From: Lachnospiraceae bacterium
GTDB lineage: Bacteria > Bacillota > Clostridia > Lachnospirales > Lachnospiraceae
Direction of reading: 5' to 3'
NCBI GenBank assembly: GCA_022796795.1
Contig: JAAWJI010000013.1
Span: 1-64,000 of the forward strand
DNA: 64,000 bases
Shown here: positions 60,423 through 64,000 of the stretch, piece after piece
How positions within the stretch are numbered: the stretch's first letter is position 1
Layout: every line of letters begins with the position of its first letter
Translations under genes and position numbers: made by a program
The notes under the pieces: generated by a model
What the model was told of the DNA's origin: nothing
What the model saw: only the letters and a program-made list of their open reading frames with translations
The model's database searches: none

Positions 60423-62360
60423 TCACGCCTTCTTTGCTTCCTCCACCCTGGCGCGGTTCTCCCGGGAAGCGATCTCCTTTTGCACCTCTTCTATGAAGCT
60501 GTCAAGCTTCCTGGCTCCCTCGTCGCCGGCAAACCGGCTGCGCACAGATACAGTCTGCTCTTCCTCCTCCTTCTGGCCTACCACCAGCATATAGGGGATC
60601 TTGGCTGTCTGGGCCTCCCGGATCTTGTAGCCGATCTTCTCGGAACGCACATCCAGCTCGGCCCGGATTCCTGCCTGGTCAAGCTGGGCCTTCACGTCTC
60701 CGGCGTAGTCCAGGTATTTATCGGAAATGGGCAGCACGCGCACCTGCACCGGGGCCAGCCAGGTAGGGAAGGCTCCTGCAAAATGCTCGATGAGAATACC
60801 GATAAAACGCTCGATGGAGCCAAAGGCCACCCGGTGAATCATAATGGGGCGGTGCTTCTCTCCGTCCATACCGATGTATTCCAGCTCAAAGCGCTGGGGC
60901 AGCTGGAAATCCAGCTGAATGGTTCCGCACTGCCAGGTCCTGCCAATGCAGTCTACCAGATGGAAATCAATCTTGGGACCGTAGAAGGCGCCGTCTCCCT
61001 CATTGACCACATAATCTAATCCCAGCTCATCCAATGCTTCCCGCAGAGCCTCCGTAGCCATCTCCCAGTCCTCGTCGCTTCCCATGGAGTCCTCCGGTCT
61101 GGTGGACAGCTCCACATGATACTGGAAGCCAAAGAGGGAATACACCTCATTAATCAGGCCGGCCACGCCCTTGATCTCGTCCTTAATCTGCTCTGGCATC
61201 ATAAAGATATGAGCATCGTCCTGGGTAAAGCATCGCACCCGCATGAGACCGTGAAGCTGACCGGACTTTTCATGACGGTGCACCAACCCAAGCTCACCCA
61301 CCCGCAGAGGCAGATCCCGGTAGGAGCGTGGCTCAGAGGCATAGACCAACACGCCGCCCGGACAGTTCATGGGCTTAATGGCATAGTCTTCCTCGTCAAT
61401 CTTTGTGGTGTACATATTATTTTTATAGTGATCCCAGTGTCCGGAGGTCTCCCACAGACTCCGGTTCAGGATAATGGGTGTGGAGATCTCCACATATCCC
61501 GCCTTTTTATGAATCTCTCTCCAATAATCCAGCAGGGTATTTTTCAGGGTCATTCCCTTGGGCAGGAAGAAGGGGAATCCCGGCCCGGCCTCATGCATCA
61601 TAAAAAGTCCCAGTTTCTTGCCCACCTTCCGGTGATCCCGCTTTTTGGCCTCCTCCATCATAGTGATGTAAGCCTCCAGCTCCTCTTTCTTGGCAAAGGC
61701 TGTGGCATACAGACGGGTCAGCATCTTATTGTGCTCATCCCCTCTCCAGTAGGCTCCGGCCAGATTCATAAGCTTAAACGCCTTGCCTACCTCCTTGGTG
61801 CTCTTCAGATGAGGGCCGGCACACAGATCCACGAATTCGCCCTGGCTGTAAAAGCTGATCTGAGCATCCTCCGGCAGATCCTGAATCAGCTCCACCTTAT
61901 AAGGCTCTTTTTGCTTCTCCATGTAGGCAATAGCCTCTTCCCTGGGCAGGGTAAATCGCTTGATCTCCAGATCCTCCTTGATGATCTTTTTCATCTCCGC
62001 TTCAATCTTTTCCAGATCGTCATTTGTCAGGGGCGTGTCAAAATCCATATCGTAATAAAATCCGTCAGCAATGGAGGGACCGATGGCAAGCTTGGCATCC
62101 GGATACAAACGCTTCACCGCCTGGGCCATCACATGGCTGGCCGTATGGCGCAGCACGGAAAGCCCTTTCTCATCCTTAGCTGTCAGAATATTCACAGAGG
62201 CATCCTCCTCAACCACCGTGCGCAGGTCCACCATCTGACCGTTTACCTCGCCGGCACAGGCCACACGGGCCAGGCCCTCGCTTAAATCCTTTGCAATGTC
62301 CAGGACAGACATGGCCTGTCCGTATTCCTTTACGGAACCATCCTTCAGTGTAATCTTCAT
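60423..62360 (-). CDS. thrS: Threonyl-tRNA synthetase
   Basis: 645 residues from the ATG at 62360, which has GAGGAGA seven bases upstream; the ATG two codons earlier is too close to that site. Domains: TGS (MKITLKDGSVKEYG start), editing domain (HTASHVMAQA and CAGPHLKS), class II catalytic core (motif 2 FRDLPLRVGELGLVHRHEKSGQL near 360-380, motif 3 GSIERFIGILIEH) and the C-terminal anticodon-binding domain. It charges tRNA-Thr and edits mis-attached serine. Behind a Thr T-box. Confidence 0.98.
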   Translation of the reverse strand: MKITLKDGSVKEYGQAMSVLDIAKDLSEGLARVACAGEVNGQMVDLRTVVEEDASVNILTAKDEKGLSVLRHTASHVMAQAVKRLYPDAKLAIGPSIADGFYYDMDFDTPLTNDDLEKIEAEMKKIIKEDLEIKRFTLPREEAIAYMEKQKEPYKVELIQDLPEDAQISFYSQGEFVDLCAGPHLKSTKEVGKAFKLMNLAGAYWRGDEHNKMLTRLYATAFAKKEELEAYITMMEEAKKRDHRKVGKKLGLFMMHEAGPGFPFFLPKGMTLKNTLLDYWREIHKKAGYVEISTPIILNRSLWETSGHWDHYKNNMYTTKIDEEDYAIKPMNCPGGVLVYASEPRSYRDLPLRVGELGLVHRHEKSGQLHGLMRVRCFTQDDAHIFMMPEQIKDEIKGVAGLINEVYSLFGFQYHVELSTRPEDSMGSDEDWEMATEALREALDELGLDYVVNEGDGAFYGPKIDFHLVDCIGRTWQCGTIQLDFQLPQRFELEYIGMDGEKHRPIMIHRVAFGSIERFIGILIEHFAGAFPTWLAPVQVRVLPISDKYLDYAGDVKAQLDQAGIRAELDVRSEKIGYKIREAQTAKIPYMLVVGQKEEEEQTVSVRSRFAGDEGARKLDSFIEEVQKEIASRENRARVEEAKKA

Positions 62361-62463
62361 GGTCATTCTCCTCACTTTTGTTTTGTTGAAATAGTTACAT
62401 TCCATCCACATAATTGGTAGGAATGGTTATTGATAAACTTCCACTCTGGCTGAATGGTTGTAT

Positions 62464-62725
62464 AAAAAAAGCCCCAGACACTACCATATGTAATGCCTGG
62501 GGCGCATATTCTGCGCGGTTCCACCCAGCTTGCTCCAAAGAGCCACTCGTTTTGACGATAACGGAATCACCGGGCCGGATTAGGGCCGCTCCGAGCTGGT
62601 CTTCCCACAGTCTTCCACGAGGATGCTCGCAGCAAACGCATCCCTCTCTGACATATCCGACCGGGTACTGGTCTCGTCACTGCTTTGTTTCATGACAGAC
62701 GGCTACACTGCCTGTCTGTTTTAAT
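62464..62725 (-). promoter_or_regulatory. T-box leader of thrS (Thr)
   Basis: The conserved gggtggaaccgcgc lies at 62513-62526 on the minus strand. It is followed by a terminator (62464-62502, gccccagg.. stem then seven T). In Stem I an ACC codon at 62664-62666 follows an AGT turn and fits the specifier position, matching tRNA-Thr(GGT). The rest of the 385-bp gap between thrS and the YesN-type gene holds only the promoter. Confidence 0.9.
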
Positions 62726-62731
62726 GTCTAC

Positions 62732-62760
62732 ATTATAAGCAGGGAAAATGGGTTTGTCAA
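62732..62760 (-). promoter_or_regulatory. Consensus sigma-A promoter of thrS
   Basis: TTGACA (62755-62760), a 17-base spacer and TATAAT (62732-62737) on the minus strand: a perfect consensus. Confidence 0.9.
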
Positions 62761-62796
62761 GCTGAAAAATGCCTTTCCATCCACCACTCTCATGAC

Positions 62797-63924
62797 TCAC
62801 CCCTTCTTGTTTGAAAGCACCTGCTTGCGAAAGGCCCCCGGCGTCATCCCTGTGTTCTTCTTGAAACAGCTGCTGAAATACTGGGAGGAATTGAAGCCCA
62901 CCAGGAAAGCCACCTCACAGGTTCTGATACTGGGACGTGCCAGAAGCTTCTTGGCATTCTCTATGCGAACCTGGTTCAACAGATTTACATAAGATGTATT
63001 CTTGTACTTTTTCAGAGAATTTCCCAGATAGCTGGCGCTTAAGCTTACCTGGCTGGCTACCTCATTCAGGTTCAGCTCCGGATCGGAGTAACATTGTCGA
63101 ATATACTCCACTGCCTGATTCACCCGTTTTTCAATATCCGTGGTGTTATAAGATTCCAGATACTCATACACATACTGGAAATGGCGGCCAGCTGTTTCTT
63201 CCAGCTGAGACGAAGACCGGGTATCCATGATCTGGGCCAGAAGCCCGCTGGATTTCTGCAAAAACTCCCCATAAACCTGGTCATCCTCCGTGGCTTCCCA
63301 GGCGGCCCGCATCAATTCCACCAGTAAAAAGCGGACAGCCACCCCGTCTTCCGGCCTGATTTTTCTGATTCTCTCAAATAGCTTCCCCATCTCTTCCTTC
63401 ATTCTGGAAAAATCTCTCTGCCGGACACATTCCTGCACCTGTTTTCGCAGCTTTGGCAGCTCCCCCTGAAATCCCTCTGTCCGAAACCTGACTTCACTGT
63501 CCAGAAAAACATCCGGATTCTTCCGGATTCTGCCCCTGTATTCCCGCTCCTCCTCTATGGCCCTCAGGGCCCGCTTTACGGCTGCCATCACCTCTTCGTT
63601 GGTGAAAGGCTTGGTCAGATATTCAAATACCTGGAGCTGTACAGCCTTTTGCGCATAGGCAAATTCCTGGTAGGCGGTCAGAAGGATGGTCTTCATATCC
63701 GGATATTTCTGCCGGACCACAGTGGAGAACTCCATGCCGTCCATAAAGGGCATATTGATATCCACAATGACCAGATCCGGCCTTTCCCGTTCCACATATT
63801 CCAGGGCCATCTCACCATCATAGACCAGTCCTACCACCTTTATTCCCATCTGCGTCCAGGGAATACACCTTCCCAATCCCCGACACACAATCTCGTCGTC
63901 ATCCACAATCAAAAGCTTATACAT
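62797..63924 (-). CDS. YesN-type response regulator with AraC DNA-binding domain
   Basis: 375 residues. The receiver domain (about 1-120) has DDD at 8-10, phospho-acceptor Asp in LVIVDINMPFMDG (about 54) and the Lys in YLTKPFTNEE. A linker of about 150 residues is followed by two AraC helix-turn-helix units (about 275-370; LNLNEVASQVSLSASYLGNSLKK, VAFLVGFNSSQYFSSCFKKNTGMTPGAF). Such regulators pair with YesM-type kinases sensing sugars. The partner kinase would lie just upstream; bases 63925-64000 hold only its possible 3' end, so I do not annotate it. Confidence 0.93.
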   Translation of the reverse strand: MYKLLIVDDDEIVCRGLGRCIPWTQMGIKVVGLVYDGEMALEYVERERPDLVIVDINMPFMDGMEFSTVVRQKYPDMKTILLTAYQEFAYAQKAVQLQVFEYLTKPFTNEEVMAAVKRALRAIEEEREYRGRIRKNPDVFLDSEVRFRTEGFQGELPKLRKQVQECVRQRDFSRMKEEMGKLFERIRKIRPEDGVAVRFLLVELMRAAWEATEDDQVYGEFLQKSSGLLAQIMDTRSSSQLEETAGRHFQYVYEYLESYNTTDIEKRVNQAVEYIRQCYSDPELNLNEVASQVSLSASYLGNSLKKYKNTSYVNLLNQVRIENAKKLLARPSIRTCEVAFLVGFNSSQYFSSCFKKNTGMTPGAFRKQVLSNKKG

Positions 63925-64000
63925 GTCTCCAATCCCCCATAAATGTAAAACCCCTTATCAGCATCCCGGTCACGCCTGTTCCGCGTCTTCCCCGTCCCAG

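Noticed and set aside
63925-64000. 3' end of a YesM-type kinase upstream of the response regulator
   Set aside because: Two frames are open for too short a distance to choose between them, and no motif is visible.

Overview
This 64 kb window looks like chromosome from a spore-forming, anaerobic Firmicute of the Lachnospiraceae type (Clostridium cluster XIVa). The evidence is genus-level flavour rather than a search: a SigH sigma factor, two T-box leaders (cysE and thrS), an infC-rpmI-rplT operon with a leader attenuator and an AUU start, a single-chain clostridial PurL of 1249 residues, DUF1540 and TIGR04086 proteins, and strong GGAGG ribosome binding sites. Most genes lie on the minus strand.

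Layout. 1-738: start of a CobW-type GTPase with a His-rich tail, cut by the window edge. 891-12736: a sialic-acid-type catabolic cluster behind an AraC regulator. Reading downstream on the minus strand it holds a NagB-like isomerase, an N-acetylneuraminate lyase, a solute-binding lipoprotein, two sugar ABC permeases, a BNR sialidase, a DUF624 membrane protein, an amidohydrolase, two uroporphyrinogen-decarboxylase-like proteins and an Ldh2-type dehydrogenase. At least four of these genes carry lesions (two one-base shifts in G6 tracts, an amber codon plus lost C-terminus, an internal deletion), and a MITE-like palindromic element sits between two transporter genes. 12764-14192: the translation operon infC-rpmI-rplT. 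14238-23320: a four-gene operon of unfamiliar type, built on an FtsK/EssC-like ATPase, two proteins sharing an N-terminal helical domain with a W-x-G-like turn, and a giant coiled-coil membrane protein with a degenerate ATPase-like end. It is preceded by a probable 330-nt structured RNA with its own promoter and terminator. This is the best candidate for an undescribed system.

23875-27880: a MacAB-type ABC exporter. 28074-31919: a C26 peptidase and a VanRS-like two-component pair. 32125-35617: a CorC/CNNM-type protein, small membrane and cysteine-rich proteins, and a coiled-coil protein. 35825-48861: purL, a nuclease-helicase fusion, an AEC transporter, a paired DNA-repair radical SAM module, uraA and a phosphohexomutase. 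48994-50142: a ROK regulator. 50282-51979: tRNA-Thr(GGT) followed by debris of an integrated element (integrase stump, ArdC stump, small ORF, internally deleted mutM, LRR fragment).

52277-63924: housekeeping. It includes sigH, the cysE-cysS-mrnC-rlmB operon under a Cys T-box, a GNAT protein, ispF, an AT-rich class III Fic gene, tRNA-Met and tRNA-Val, a VOC protein, thrS under a Thr T-box, and a YesN-type response regulator.

How the parts connect. The sialic acid genes form one route from release (sialidase) through uptake (binding protein plus permeases, with no ATPase gene here, so presumably a shared MsmX-type ATPase) to cleavage (lyase) and amino-sugar isomerisation. The lesions suggest that this copy may be decaying, unless they are assembly errors. 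The cysE and thrS leaders tie amino-acid supply to tRNA charging, and the thrS specifier ACC matches the tRNA-Thr(GGT) gene in the same window.
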